A DNA stretch of 21,094 nucleotides from Physocladia obscura. Its lineage: Eukaryota > Chytridiomycota > Chytridiomycetes > Chytridiales > Chytriomycetaceae. The stretch lies in the NCBI GenBank assembly GCA_027596945.1, contig JADGJH010000298.1:854-21947 (forward strand). The letters run 5' to 3'. The notes below the pieces were generated by a model. It had not been told where the DNA came from. It saw only the letters and a program-made list of their open reading frames with translations, and ran no database searches. The translations under genes and the position numbers were made by a program. Below are positions 1 through 8,692 of the stretch, piece by piece (within the stretch, counting starts at the first letter, position 1; each line of letters begins with the position of its first letter).

Positions 1-1034
1 TTTTTTAAAACTCATATCTTGGTATAGAAAATTGTGATTTGCTGTTTTCATAAATTACCTGGCAAATCGACTTTTGTGAAATTTCAGGATGAAAATTAAG
101 ACCCTTAAAACATGAAAGCTAGCAAAACTGGTGAAAACAGTTAGTGAAAGAGGGTGAAAGTGGATAAAAACAGCAGCACAACCTTAAGTTTGAATTGATA
201 GAAACATACTTAAAATTGTGATAGTAGGTGAAGGCAAATAAAACTGGTTGAGCATAGAGTGAAAGAAAGATAAAATGAAATGAAAGCCATAATGAAGCAT
301 AAATAAAAACAAAGTATTTTCAAAGAGAAAATTCAAATCCAAAATTGTCTCTGTTCTTCATTTCTGACTTATTCTGTCTATACCAAGGATATGATCCAAC
401 TGCAATCATCATTTCCTGCTGCTGCTGCTACTGCTGCTTCTTCTTTTCACCTTCCAGATACATGATTCCCCTTGGGGCCCTACTCTTCCTTTCACAATAT
501 TTCCACATTTTTTCAGATGATGGTTAATTGCAAAATAAATTGTAAGATTACAGTAAGTATTAGAAGGGTAGTAGTAAGGCTGCTGGTAGCTGTATTGGCT
601 TGAGTCAACTAATTCAATACTAGATATCTCAGAACTGAATGATAAGAGTTCAAGATTCAAATATAAAATTGCATTACAGTGAAAGGGTAATACTTAATAA
701 AGACTTTGTTTTATTTAAAATAACCAATAATAAAATGAAGAAAAAAGTTTGGTTTAAGTAGTTTTGGAGTAGAAAGAAAAAGAAAGAAAAAAAAATAAAA
801 GATGCTTCAAAAAAAACATGGTTTAAATGTGGTTAGAAAGTGATTGGAAATAGCTTGAATTGTTTTTGAGTTTTTGAAAATAATAGAAGGTTTGAGAAAA
901 TTCTAGAAAATTTTTGGAAAAAATTAAATTGAATATCAAAAACTGCACAGAAAAATGTTTAAAGCTTCTTTTCAAATAAAGAGAAATAAAGACTTTTTAA
1001 ATAACTAAACATTCAACAAAGTCCACCAACCATA
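1..1034. other. AT-rich, CpG-poor non-coding stretch
   Basis: No convincing gene. By eye only one CpG occurs here (near 68). The stretch holds a short CTG/CTT-type microsatellite at about 417-442, A-rich runs at 776-800 and one copy of a 60-bp dispersed repeat (591-650). Short open frames on both strands lack splice-supported extensions and recognisable domains. It looks like decayed repeat DNA. Confidence 0.6.
591..650. repeat. Copy 1 of a dispersed 60-bp repeat
   Basis: Aligns without gaps to 9421-9480 with about 49 of 60 identical bases, including the shared blocks attggcttgag, aattcaa, ctcagaact and aagagtt. Read on the minus strand, both copies give a similar short peptide pattern (NS-H-VLR---LN--TQAN), so they may be pieces of one old element's coding region. 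The match fades on both sides. Confidence 0.7.
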
Positions 1035-1191
1035 TAGCTGAAATTTATCTAACAGCAGATGAATTTGAGGGTTTAAGCAATGGCGGTAGCATGTTGAGTA
1101 ACATTTTGGCTTTTGGCAGTGGCACTCCAATCAATTGGCGAAATTTTATGAAAGAGCAACTTGTGGAAAATTTACAGCAGCTTCTGCAATA
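1035..1191 (+). pseudogene. Isolated exon-like piece, 3' end of an unrecognised gene
   Basis: After an acceptor-like catatag, one frame stays open for 51 codons to a TAA. It reads as ordinary protein: LTADEF, then SNGGSMLSNILAFGSG, then TPINWRNFMKEQL and a Gln-rich end. The surrounding kilobase is CpG-free, whereas this piece holds two CpGs. I could not find a matching upstream exon, so it is either the last exon of a gene whose other exons have decayed or a captured gene fragment. I do not recognise the family. A chance frame is possible but the composition argues against it. Confidence 0.35.
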
Positions 1192-2005
1192 AAAAAAGAC
1201 ATAATTAAAAAACAAATGCCTGGTCAATAATAAAAACAAAAACTATAGGGTAGGTGAACTGATAATCAAATAAATATGCGTTTCTTGCAAAAAGAAAAAT
1301 GATAACTAATTAAGATGTTATTTCCAATAACTCTAAAACTTGCTCATTTTTGTTACTTTTTCATTCACACAATTCAGCAAAAACAAGTCTAAAAAGGAAT
1401 TTATTATATCTGGGATGCAGGAGTTTGGTTTAGAGTTTGTGGAGATTGGGGATATAATTCAGAAATCATTACTGAATTACCACCACTGTCAAAATTACAA
1501 TCTTCCGCAACCCCCAAACACAACACCATCTCCAGGGTAACTTACTTATTATAATAAAAGAGAAATCATCACCACTGCCCAAATCCTGACTTTTCACAAC
1601 CCCAAACAAAATCACCATCTCCAGAAAGCAAATGTTTATTTCTTTAGAATCCAAATAGTGAAGTGGTTCAAAACTTAATAACAAAAAGAAAGATAAAGAT
1701 AAGTCTCTTCTCATGAATGTTTTTTCCTTTTTCTCTCCTAGTATTTTCTGAAAGCATGGACAGGTGTCTCTCATCAAAGTAAAATTAAGAAAATTCAAAT
1801 CCATAAAAAGCTGTGCTCTTATACATGATTGACAGACTTGAAGGAAGGTTTATTCAGCAATATAGGGCTTAATGCATCCTGAATGATTCTACATGCTGTT
1901 TATACACATTTGGGTATAAAATGGCTGTTTTTTGTTTTTTGTTTTTGTTTATTTAAGAAAGATTTTAAAACCTCCCATTTTGAGAGACAACAAAACAAAA
2001 AAAAA
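1192..2005. other. Intergenic stretch upstream of the coiled-coil gene
   Basis: No gene seen. It contains the degenerate duplication at 1461-1624 and a run of GTTTTT-type units at about 1926-1955 just upstream of the next start codon. The last part is presumably the promoter and 5' leader of the gene starting at 2006; no clear TATA element stands out. Confidence 0.5.
1461..1624. repeat. Degenerate tandem duplication, about 100-bp period
   Basis: The unit at 1461-1537 (agaaatcatta ... caccatctccag) recurs at 1561-1624 with the same beginning and end and a central loss of about 13 bases. The shared blocks are agaaatcat, accactg, accccaaaca and caccatctccag. Confidence 0.65.
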
Positions 2006-2898
2006 ATGAATTCAGATGGTGATTCAGAGGGTGAAGACATGCAGCAAGTTATTGCAGCGCTTCAAGGTGAGTGATCAAAAGCAAAATCCAATTGCACATG
2101 CAGACACCATCTTACCAATACCGTTGCCTTCCGTTAATCTGACTCCACCAAGCTCAAATGAAGAAAAAGGCAGCCGCAAAGCAAAAAAAGATTGCCGCTG
2201 CATTTAAGAAAACTGAAGGTTAGTCCGCGTTAGTCAATTGGTTTCATGTGTGTATTTATTGTTTTGTTTTTTCAAACTTGATTTGCAGAAGAAATTCAAG
2301 GAATGGCAATGCAGTCTGTTGAAGATTATCAAAACACAGTGTGAGCCGGTATTACAAAATTTCTGATATTGACTGAACAAACAAAGCGAGTCGCATGTCA
2401 ACGCCTTCAAACAGAGAAACTCAAAATTAATGAACAAAAGGGACGCGATAATTCAAAAAATTATTGCAGAAAATGCAGAAGTTGTGGTTTGTAATATTAT
2501 TTTTTTTCAATTCTGTCAACGGCCTAAGATGAATACATTAATGAAATAATTCTTCAGAAATTGAGTGAATGGTTTAACAAAGAAGCTGGAGATTTGACAA
2601 GGCAAGGAGATATTGACGTTGAAACCTTCGATGACTTGATTTCTGTTTGTAAAGGTGAGAAAAGTTTATGATCAAGTATTTACAATGATTTGCCAAAACA
2701 GTAGCAAGAACTAAAATGACTGCAAACGCACGCTCGACGCCGATTCAAGCAGTATTATTGGGTTCTGTTAACAATAGAGTTGCACCGAGCCCTTCAATAG
2801 TAGCACAGCAATCTGAAGCTAGAATAATCAAACATGGCGGTAACAATGCAGTTTTAGCTCTTCAGGTAATACCATTTGATTTTATAATTTTTTTTTGA
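2006..2898 (+). CDS. Small coiled-coil protein, six exons, family uncertain
   Basis: Reconstructed by splicing: exons 2006-2066, 2153-2218, 2289-2340, 2387-2486, 2558-2654 and 2702-2898. All five junctions keep phase, the donors are GTGAGT, GTTAGT, GTGAGC, GTTTGT and GTGAGA, and intron 1 has a CTGAC branch-like site. The product is about 190 residues. It has an acidic start (MNSDGDSEGEDMQQVIAALQ), a Lys/Ala-rich helix, then a long heptad-like region (EEIQGMAMQSVEDYQ, then SHVNAFKQRN and KRDAIIQKIIAEN) and a low-complexity tail. The order acidic head, basic patch, long helix recalls SYCP3/Cor1-like proteins, but this is inference from layout only. The 3' end is uncertain: exon 6 may run to the stop at 2896-2898, or splice at 2866 to an acceptor at 3018 and end at 3054 inside the 3' end of the opposing gene. 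The first of these was taken as simpler. Confidence 0.7.
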
Positions 2899-2966
2899 AA
2901 CTAAAATGATTATGCGAATAGAAACTCTTTGATACAAAGTCTTAAATAGCAAAATCCTTCTTCCTA

Positions 2967-2984
2967 TTTATTCATTGATTTATT
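2967..2984 (-). terminator. Polyadenylation signals for the opposing gene
   Basis: Two AATAAA hexamers on the minus strand (2967-2972 and 2979-2984) lie 27-44 bases past the stop codon at 3011 of the 692-residue gene, the usual spacing for a cleavage signal. Confidence 0.5.
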
Positions 2985-3010
2985 TGAATGAATACAATTA
3001 TCTTTTATTT

Positions 3011-5089
3011 TCACGCAGTATTACTCCTTTTACATTGATTCCACAACTGGGTGACTAATTCTGCAGTTTCTAGTAAGCTCATTGGTTGTGCGGGATCGCT
3101 CATTGCTTTTGCGGTCTCCAAACATTTTTGAAATGTCTTCCATGAATCCATCCCACTACCACCTCCACGTTTTTTTGTAACAACTGGCAACAACAAGCGT
3201 CCATTTTCTTCTTCTTCTCGTATAAGCATACGTACACGATGTTGCGTGTCGGGTCGCGTTGTTGGCTGAGGAGTTGCATTTGGAATGATTGTCTTCTTGA
3301 CGACAACAGGAAGCACAAGACTCGCGACTGCCTGTGAGACTGCGAGACGTTGTCGTGATGGCGGTGGTGGCCGTAGTGGTGTGTGTATTATAGCATTCGG
3401 CTCTACTTTTTTTGGTGAAGTTACTTCTCGCTGTTGTATTTGTGGCTGTGTTAGTAGCAATGGCGGTTTTTGAACTTTTGCAATATGTGGGGTTGGCGCT
3501 GTGGATTTTTTACGTGGTATGCCATGTGTTACACGATTACGAACTGTTTTTCGTTTACGATTAATGTATCGACTAATTAAGTGTGGAAGTGGCAAATTTT
3601 TTTGATCCTTTGTTTGTTCTGATGAACTGAATTTGATTATGGGGCCCGCGCAATGTTTTGAGATAGGCAGTTGTGGAAAAGGAAAGAGTTGTATTGTTGG
3701 TTTCGAATGGACAGAACTTTTCGGATAGCTATTACTATCAACTGACGAAGGTCTAGAGTCACTTCTAGAAGTATTGGAGGTATACGCTGGCGAATTGATG
3801 AAGGGAGAAGATTTTAAACTACAATTGGGATCTGAAGAAGAATGTGTAGAAGGACGCGACACTTGGGGCGACTTCGAAATATCGTTTCCTGTTAAATCGA
3901 AAAACTCGGATCCATTTTCTGGACTTGGATACACTCGAGGGCTCTTGCGTTTTTTAAAATCATTTGATTTTTGACTCGCTTTCGTTCTTTCAAAAGCACT
4001 GGGTGATTTTTGAAAAACTATAACTTCTGCACTTTCTACCAAATGTTTTTTCTGCTGCCTGATCAAATTATTTCGCATAATCAACACACTGGACCTTGTC
4101 TCCTTGAAAAATGGAACATTTTTATCCATTTTCGGAGCAAGGAAACTGTGGTAATGCAACTTTGCCATTGCAGTGTCTGGCCTCACGATTTGGTCATCTC
4201 CAGAAGCTGCAAGATATATACACATGAAATCTTTTGCAACAGCAGTCTCTGGTCTTCCTGTTGATGCCAACTTTTTCGATGAAATATCTGATATTCCTTG
4301 AAGAGATATTACTGAAGCGGTATTTGCACGGTTTGGATAATTATTTTCATGCAAATATTGTCGGTAGCTTTCCATTTCAGCGGCAGAATCAGGTCGGTAC
4401 ATCCCATTTTCAGCGCGAAGCGCAAGAAACGCGCGATAATGCTCCAATTCATCTGCTTTTATTGAAATTTTTGAATTTTGCTGTGACGGAAATTCTTCCT
4501 CTTTGCTTCCCTCAGCTTTCTGATTACATCCAGCATCTCCGTCAAGATATTTGACAAAATTAGCGTTCCTCGCTGTAATGGCTGACGAAATTGTACGAAA
4601 TTTACTGCGTTTTATCGCAGCTTTTGACTGTATTTTCTTGGACTTGGGAATCACTTGCGTGTGCAACGACGGTGGTTGAAATTTGGCGGAAATATCTTCG
4701 CAGAAATTTTTATTATTGGAATAAAATAAAGTCGCACTTTTTCCACCAGATTTTATTTCTTCACTTTCCCATGGCGCGAGTATGATTGTGTCGCTGAAAT
4801 CTGAATTCATTGCTTCGAAAAAATCGGCAATTGAATTTTCTTGACAGTCAAACTCTCTTGAAAAGTTAGTGGATGATACTCGCGAATCAAATTTACTTTT
4901 CCTTTCCTTTGGTCCTGACGAAGATTTTGGTTCGGCTGAGATTGGAATTTCTGAGTTACTAGGTTTATGTATGTGCATTTTCTTCAATTGTAATTGTGGA
5001 ATAAATGTAGAAGACGGTTTCCACGAAATTCTTCCTTTTTTCGAAGTAATAATTGAAGTGTCAGAATGAAGTTGTTGGACGTGCGTCAT
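3011..5089 (-). CDS. Large basic, disordered repeat protein of unknown function
   Basis: One uninterrupted frame of 692 residues, CpG-bearing and with varied codon third positions, so almost certainly a real gene. I do not recognise the family. It is rich in Ser, Lys and Pro and has no signal peptide or membrane segment. Residues 217-318 carry degenerate repeats of about 24 residues: an aromatic plus YL or FL block (HYRAFLAL, SYRQYLHE, FMCIYLAA, HYHSFLAP) alternating with RPDSA, RANTA, RPETA and RPDTA. A second pair, LVLPVVVKK (591-599) and LLLPVVTKK (632-640), flanks a Pro-rich stretch with PLRPPPPSR. Residues 646-690 look helical (DSWKTFQKCLETAK, ETAELVTQLWNQC) and may be the only folded part. 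Basic clusters such as RYINRKRKTVRNR (507-519) could bind nucleic acid or act in nuclear import. It follows SWC4/DMAP1 on the same strand by 111 bp and is convergent with the coiled-coil gene. Confidence 0.85.
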   Translation of the reverse strand: MTHVQQLHSDTSIITSKKGRISWKPSSTFIPQLQLKKMHIHKPSNSEIPISAEPKSSSGPKERKSKFDSRVSSTNFSREFDCQENSIADFFEAMNSDFSDTIILAPWESEEIKSGGKSATLFYSNNKNFCEDISAKFQPPSLHTQVIPKSKKIQSKAAIKRSKFRTISSAITARNANFVKYLDGDAGCNQKAEGSKEEEFPSQQNSKISIKADELEHYRAFLALRAENGMYRPDSAAEMESYRQYLHENNYPNRANTASVISLQGISDISSKKLASTGRPETAVAKDFMCIYLAASGDDQIVRPDTAMAKLHYHSFLAPKMDKNVPFFKETRSSVLIMRNNLIRQQKKHLVESAEVIVFQKSPSAFERTKASQKSNDFKKRKSPRVYPSPENGSEFFDLTGNDISKSPQVSRPSTHSSSDPNCSLKSSPFINSPAYTSNTSRSDSRPSSVDSNSYPKSSVHSKPTIQLFPFPQLPISKHCAGPIIKFSSSEQTKDQKNLPLPHLISRYINRKRKTVRNRVTHGIPRKKSTAPTPHIAKVQKPPLLLTQPQIQQREVTSPKKVEPNAIIHTPLRPPPPSRQRLAVSQAVASLVLPVVVKKTIIPNATPQPTTRPDTQHRVRMLIREEEENGRLLLPVVTKKRGGGSGMDSWKTFQKCLETAKAMSDPAQPMSLLETAELVTQLWNQCKRSNTA

Positions 5090-5200
5090 AGGGTTTGATG
5101 CAAATGATCAGATTTTCAAAGATTGCCAACATAATAAGATGAGAAAACGAAAACACAAAAAAAAAACAAAAAAAAAACACGAAAACAACTGAAGAAAGGA
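5090..5200 (-). promoter_or_regulatory. Short gap between SWC4/DMAP1 and the repeat-protein gene
   Basis: These 111 bases must hold both the 3' end of SWC4/DMAP1 and the promoter of the downstream gene. On the minus strand they contain two long T runs (complement of 5157-5178) followed by ordinary AT-rich sequence. Poly(dA:dT) tracts of this kind commonly exclude nucleosomes at fungal promoters; that role is inferred here. Confidence 0.4.
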
Positions 5201-6859
5201 CTAATGAAGACGCGCTTTTTTCATTAAATTTCCTCCACCAGCAGCTTTTTTTCTTCGCTTGTTGGTTGTCTCAATTTCATCAAATTCTTCCTCGTCACTG
5301 TCACCTCTCAAAATTGCAGGCCCGCCGCTATGCACGCCAGTAGAAATTTCTCCAGCTAACAACGCCTTTTTGCGTTCCTTCAACTGAGCAATTTCAGCCT
5401 CCATTTTCTCACAGGTTCGGCGGACATCAATTAGAACCATTACATTTAGTCGGACTTCATCAATCACATCACAGACGGCTACGTTTGGCATATTTGGCGG
5501 CGCAGCTGAAAGAAAAAAAAAACCCCCAAAATTCAAAAATTATTCTGTTTGTTTTCATAGTATTTAAAATACTCACACAATCCAAATTCTTCCAATACAT
5601 CCTTGAAGCGCTGATGCATGTTTGATGCTTTCGGCACAATTGGTCGCTGGCCTCTGAGCCAGACACCTTGAGGAATTTCTCTTCTTGCGAGGGTATGGGG
5701 CGCCGCTATCAGTCCTAAACCCAAAAGAAAAAAATAAAACAAATGTAACAAAAGTAGTAATTCCCATAGAAAGATCAATACCATCGATTTGCTGTGGCAC
5801 TGATACTGCAGGACCAGCGCGACGTTTAACCGTCGTCTCAATTTGCGCGCCATTTCCTCCACCGCTTCCATGTTCCACCTGTTTCTTTTTCTTCTGTTGT
5901 ATTCCAGCTAGAGGAACAACTGGCAACGGCATTGGAATAGCCAATTCATGGTTAGACAAAATCTTGACCAAGTAATCGCGATCAGCCGCCCACTTGAGTT
6001 CATGCAGTTCGCGGCGTTTGAGCTCATGAAATAGATATTCTTCTTCCTTGATTTGCTCGGGAGTGCGCGCATACAGCGCTTCCAGGATTTTTTTACGTTC
6101 GACTTCTCGTTGCTTATTGAATATATAGAGTGGCTGTGGCGGAATAGACAAGTTGTTGGAGATTGAACGCGCCGATAAAATTTTGTTTGTCACGTCGTAA
6201 TATCGCTCTTTGACATCCTGTTTTTATTCAACAACAGTTGAGGCGGGACGAAAAAACAAAACCTCAATCGTGCGTGATTTATCAGATTCCAATCGATCGA
6301 CGACAACTGTAAACCGAAGGTCAAAACGTTTGCAGAGAGCAAATAATTCATCTGTTTCTTCTCGAGTCCATTCGGAATCTGCATTATCAGTACTCAGTAA
6401 CTTTGATTTTTCTTCTCTCTTAAAAGAATAAAACAAACTTTCTAAATATGATGTGTATTCTTCGTCCGAGTATTCAACCGTTGACACAGATTTGTTTGTT
6501 TTAGCAAAAGGGTATTCTGGTGATGCAGCAGGTGATAGTCAAGAACTGATGAAACGGAATAGAGAATAACGGCACACCTGTGGCAGCTTCGTCTTCCGGG
6601 ATCCAGTGCTGAAGTGCGAGACCGTCGCTGCGGGCGGAACTTGTAATCACTGCGGTTGTCCTGAAGTTTCGTTGGATAAAAGATTGAAGATGGTATTAGA
6701 AACAGGAGCATCGATTGAAGATAAAAGATGCCACCATTTGCGCGCCGGTTTCGATACTCGCCCCGCCGCTTGGGTTGCCCAGAAAACATCGGCAAAAACC
6801 AACGGCGGCGCGCCTCCTGCAAGTTCAACCAGTTTCTGCTGTGTCGCACGAGCACTCAT
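5201..6859 (-). CDS. SWC4: SWC4/DMAP1, subunit of NuA4 and SWR1 complexes
   Basis: Six exons: 6859-6735, 6660-6578, 6516-6263, 6217-5782, 5714-5577 and 5505-5201; the introns are 74, 61, 45, 67 and 71 bp. All phases join, giving 446 residues, close to the roughly 470 of the family. Landmarks in order: the N-terminal signature RKWTTAVITSSARSDGLALQ across the first junction (residues 40-60), EYPFAK (70-75), the SANT-like domain WTREETDELFALCKRFDLRF (119-138) ending in EDVKERYYDV across intron 3, EVERKKILEALYARTPEQI, and the C-terminal GVWLRGQR (316-323) followed by a coiled coil with KERKKALLAG and a basic tail. The family acts in the nucleus: in NuA4 it serves histone H4/H2A acetylation, in SWR1 deposition of H2A.Z; the SANT region docks it in these complexes. 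In animals the protein also binds DNMT1. The start at 6859 is the only ATG before an upstream in-frame TGA. No lesions seen. Confidence 0.96.
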
Positions 6860-7033
6860 TTTTGTGCAAAAACTGCAGTAGAAACCGCAACTGCCCTGAA
6901 GTGCGCCCTGGCCGCAAAAGTTGCGTCACTCCCTCCAAACTTTACCCAGGTACTAAACTAATATAGGGCTACACAATGAGATATTAATCAGGACACTGTG
7001 TCATTTTTAGTTTTTCCATTACCTGGAGTGAAC
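6860..7033. promoter_or_regulatory. SWC4/DMAP1 5' leader and edge of the CpG-poor block
   Basis: 6860-6925 is GC- and CpG-rich and lies just upstream of the SWC4/DMAP1 start, so it is the likely leader and promoter. CpG then stops abruptly at 6925 for 1.2 kb. A + strand frame through 6863-6950 (TAVETATALKCALAAKVASL) looks protein-like but starts inside the SWC4 gene and has no partner exons. It may be the mirror of leader sequence or a remnant. Confidence 0.4.
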
Positions 7034-7740
7034 TATGGACAATCTCTTCACTGCAATTGAAGAGACTGATGCAGGCTCCTCATCTACCTCTGCTGTCCCA
7101 ATTGAATCTGTGGCCCACTCATCCACCAGACAATTTTAATTCACTGTGAACTTGTCTCAGAAAACTTCAGGCAAGGAAAGAGCAAATTGATTACTACTTT
7201 CAATATTAGTGTTGAACCTGTCATCAAATTCAAACAATTGATATTTGATAAAGCAAGGCAAAACAATCTGATTTAATGTGAAGTAGTTTTCAACAAGGAT
7301 ACTGTGGCTTGGGCCAAAAGAACTGATTGACATTGATGTCTCAGACATTGACAAGTTTATGCAGTTTTGCAAAGCTGTGACAAAGAAAGGATGACAGCAT
7401 GCAGACACTCTTTCTGACACTAATCTCCAAAATTGATTCTGTCAGTCAGTTGACTGTGTTGTCCTGTTGTATTCAGCAGTAATTATTTCAAAGGAAATGT
7501 TTGAAAATATGACAAAGACACTACTGCAAACTGAAAGTCCAGATCAAGCAGGAGCAGCAAGTGAGCAAGCTCAAGCTGATATGATCCAGAAATTGAAGGA
7601 TTTGCATCAGATATATTTGAGTGGGTTTGGAACAAGCTGAAAATTATGGGCAAATCTAATTCTGTCAAGATCTGCACAGGTCAACATTGATCTTGCAGGT
7701 AGAGTTGAAATACAGGAACATATTGATCATCAGGAATGAA
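7034..7740 (+). pseudogene. Decayed reading frame of a probable mobile element
   Basis: From an ATG at 7034 the + strand reads MDNLFTAIEETDAGSSSTS and goes on for about 34 codons before a TAA. Protein-like pieces then alternate with stops and frame changes: LGPKELIDIDVSDIDKFMQF near 7300, and EQAQADMIQKLKDLHQIYLS near 7563-7622. There is not one CpG in the whole piece. I cannot assign a family. The acidic, Ser-rich start resembles the N-terminal region of many transposon proteins. It is convergent with the Tc1-like relic that ends at 7776, so the two may be separate insertions. Confidence 0.4.
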
Positions 7741-7775
7741 AATCTTTTATATTCATGAATAAACCACTTCTTTTA

Positions 7776-8692
7776 TTAGTTGAAAAAATCTAACTCATTC
7801 AGTTCAACATCAAAAGCAACACCAGGCTCAAAGCCTTTTGCTGAATAGCCACACTTCCTGTAAATGTTGTCCAGAGGTATATTGTGGAATTTCATAAAGC
7901 AGTGCCAACTATATGCATTTTCTTGTTTTCTTCATGATTTTTTTTTTCACCAAATCAAACAAAATACCCAATGAGCCCAAATAATATACATCAAGAATCC
8001 AGAAAGAATTAGGACCAGGAAAATGTTTCACTCCCACTCAGTGCAAACTTTCAACAGCAGTCAAAAAACTTGGTTTGATCAAATGTTCCATCTGTGTTGA
8101 AATTTTCAACAACACCATTGATATTGATGAATGTTAAAAATGAAACGAGTGGCTTTTGATTGAACTCACCATGGAAATATGACTTTTTACCATCCTCTTT
8201 TCTAAAGCATTCCTTGATTGTCAAATTAAACTTCATCAAGATGCACAATATTGTGCAAAAGCCACAAAAAGTTGTAAAGCTCTTTTGTGAATTGAAACAC
8301 ATCCAGTGTGCAAATTTGAATAGCCTGGCACTTCAGTACTTTCCATGACAAATCAGTATCCTTGAGAATCAGTGATACAGAGCTAATTAAAATAGTACAT
8401 CCTGGAAATTTTTGCTGATATTTGACTTTTGCTTCATCAAGGAACAAGACGAGGTTTTTTCAGTCAAGGTTAACCAACCAGTTTCTTTGATCAACACAAT
8501 ATTTTCAGTACATAACATTGCGCTCTTTTTGGTACACTCCATCTCCAGCCTTGTATTGTTTGATTCATTCACCAATAGTTGATGCTGCTTTGCCAAAAAG
8601 CATGACAACAGTTGCTTTGTTGACTCCTTTGTAATAATATACATAAAGGACATGATTTCAAACAGCTGGAGTTGCTTGTGTATGCAGCACAA
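7776..8692 (-). pseudogene. Tc1/IS630-like DDE transposase relic
   Basis: Pieces of one transposase in the expected order but in changing frames. They are a degenerate HTH-like part near 8560-8600, then LFLDEAKVKYQQKFPG (8400-8447), FTKELYNFLWLLHNI, then the first catalytic block VHLDEV followed after a stop by FDNQGML and KRGW (Asp codon 8235-8237), YFHGEFNQKPLVSFLTF, FNTDGTFDQTKFFDCC, the second catalytic block SFWILD (Asp codon 7990-7992), and the C-terminal KCGYSAKGFEPGVA ending at a TAA (7776-7778). The third acidic residue and its NPIE-type surroundings are not visible and appear deleted. Stops within FDN...KRG, several frameshifts and near-total loss of CpG show it is long dead. I found no terminal inverted repeats by eye. 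Confidence 0.75.

Noticed and set aside
417..442. CTG/CTT-type triplet run as coding poly-Ser
   Set aside because: Short, impure microsatellite in a CpG-free block; the minus-strand frame through it has no domain or exon partners.
1340..1804. Open frames on both strands over the degenerate duplication (1340-1540 plus, 1469-1804 minus)
   Set aside because: Low-complexity sequence, no domain, no splice support, and they lie across the duplicated unit. Chance frames in AT-rich DNA.
3285..5069. Multiple plus-strand frames within 3.3-5.1 kb
   Set aside because: All lie opposite the uninterrupted 692-codon minus-strand gene and lack any domain.
6606..6966. Several GC-rich plus-strand frames opposite the SWC4/DMAP1 5' exons, one with a Cys-rich stretch (CKNCSRNRNC)
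   Set aside because: They are mirrors of the SWC4 coding exons and leader. The minus-strand splicing fits a known family residue by residue, so the plus frames are shadows.
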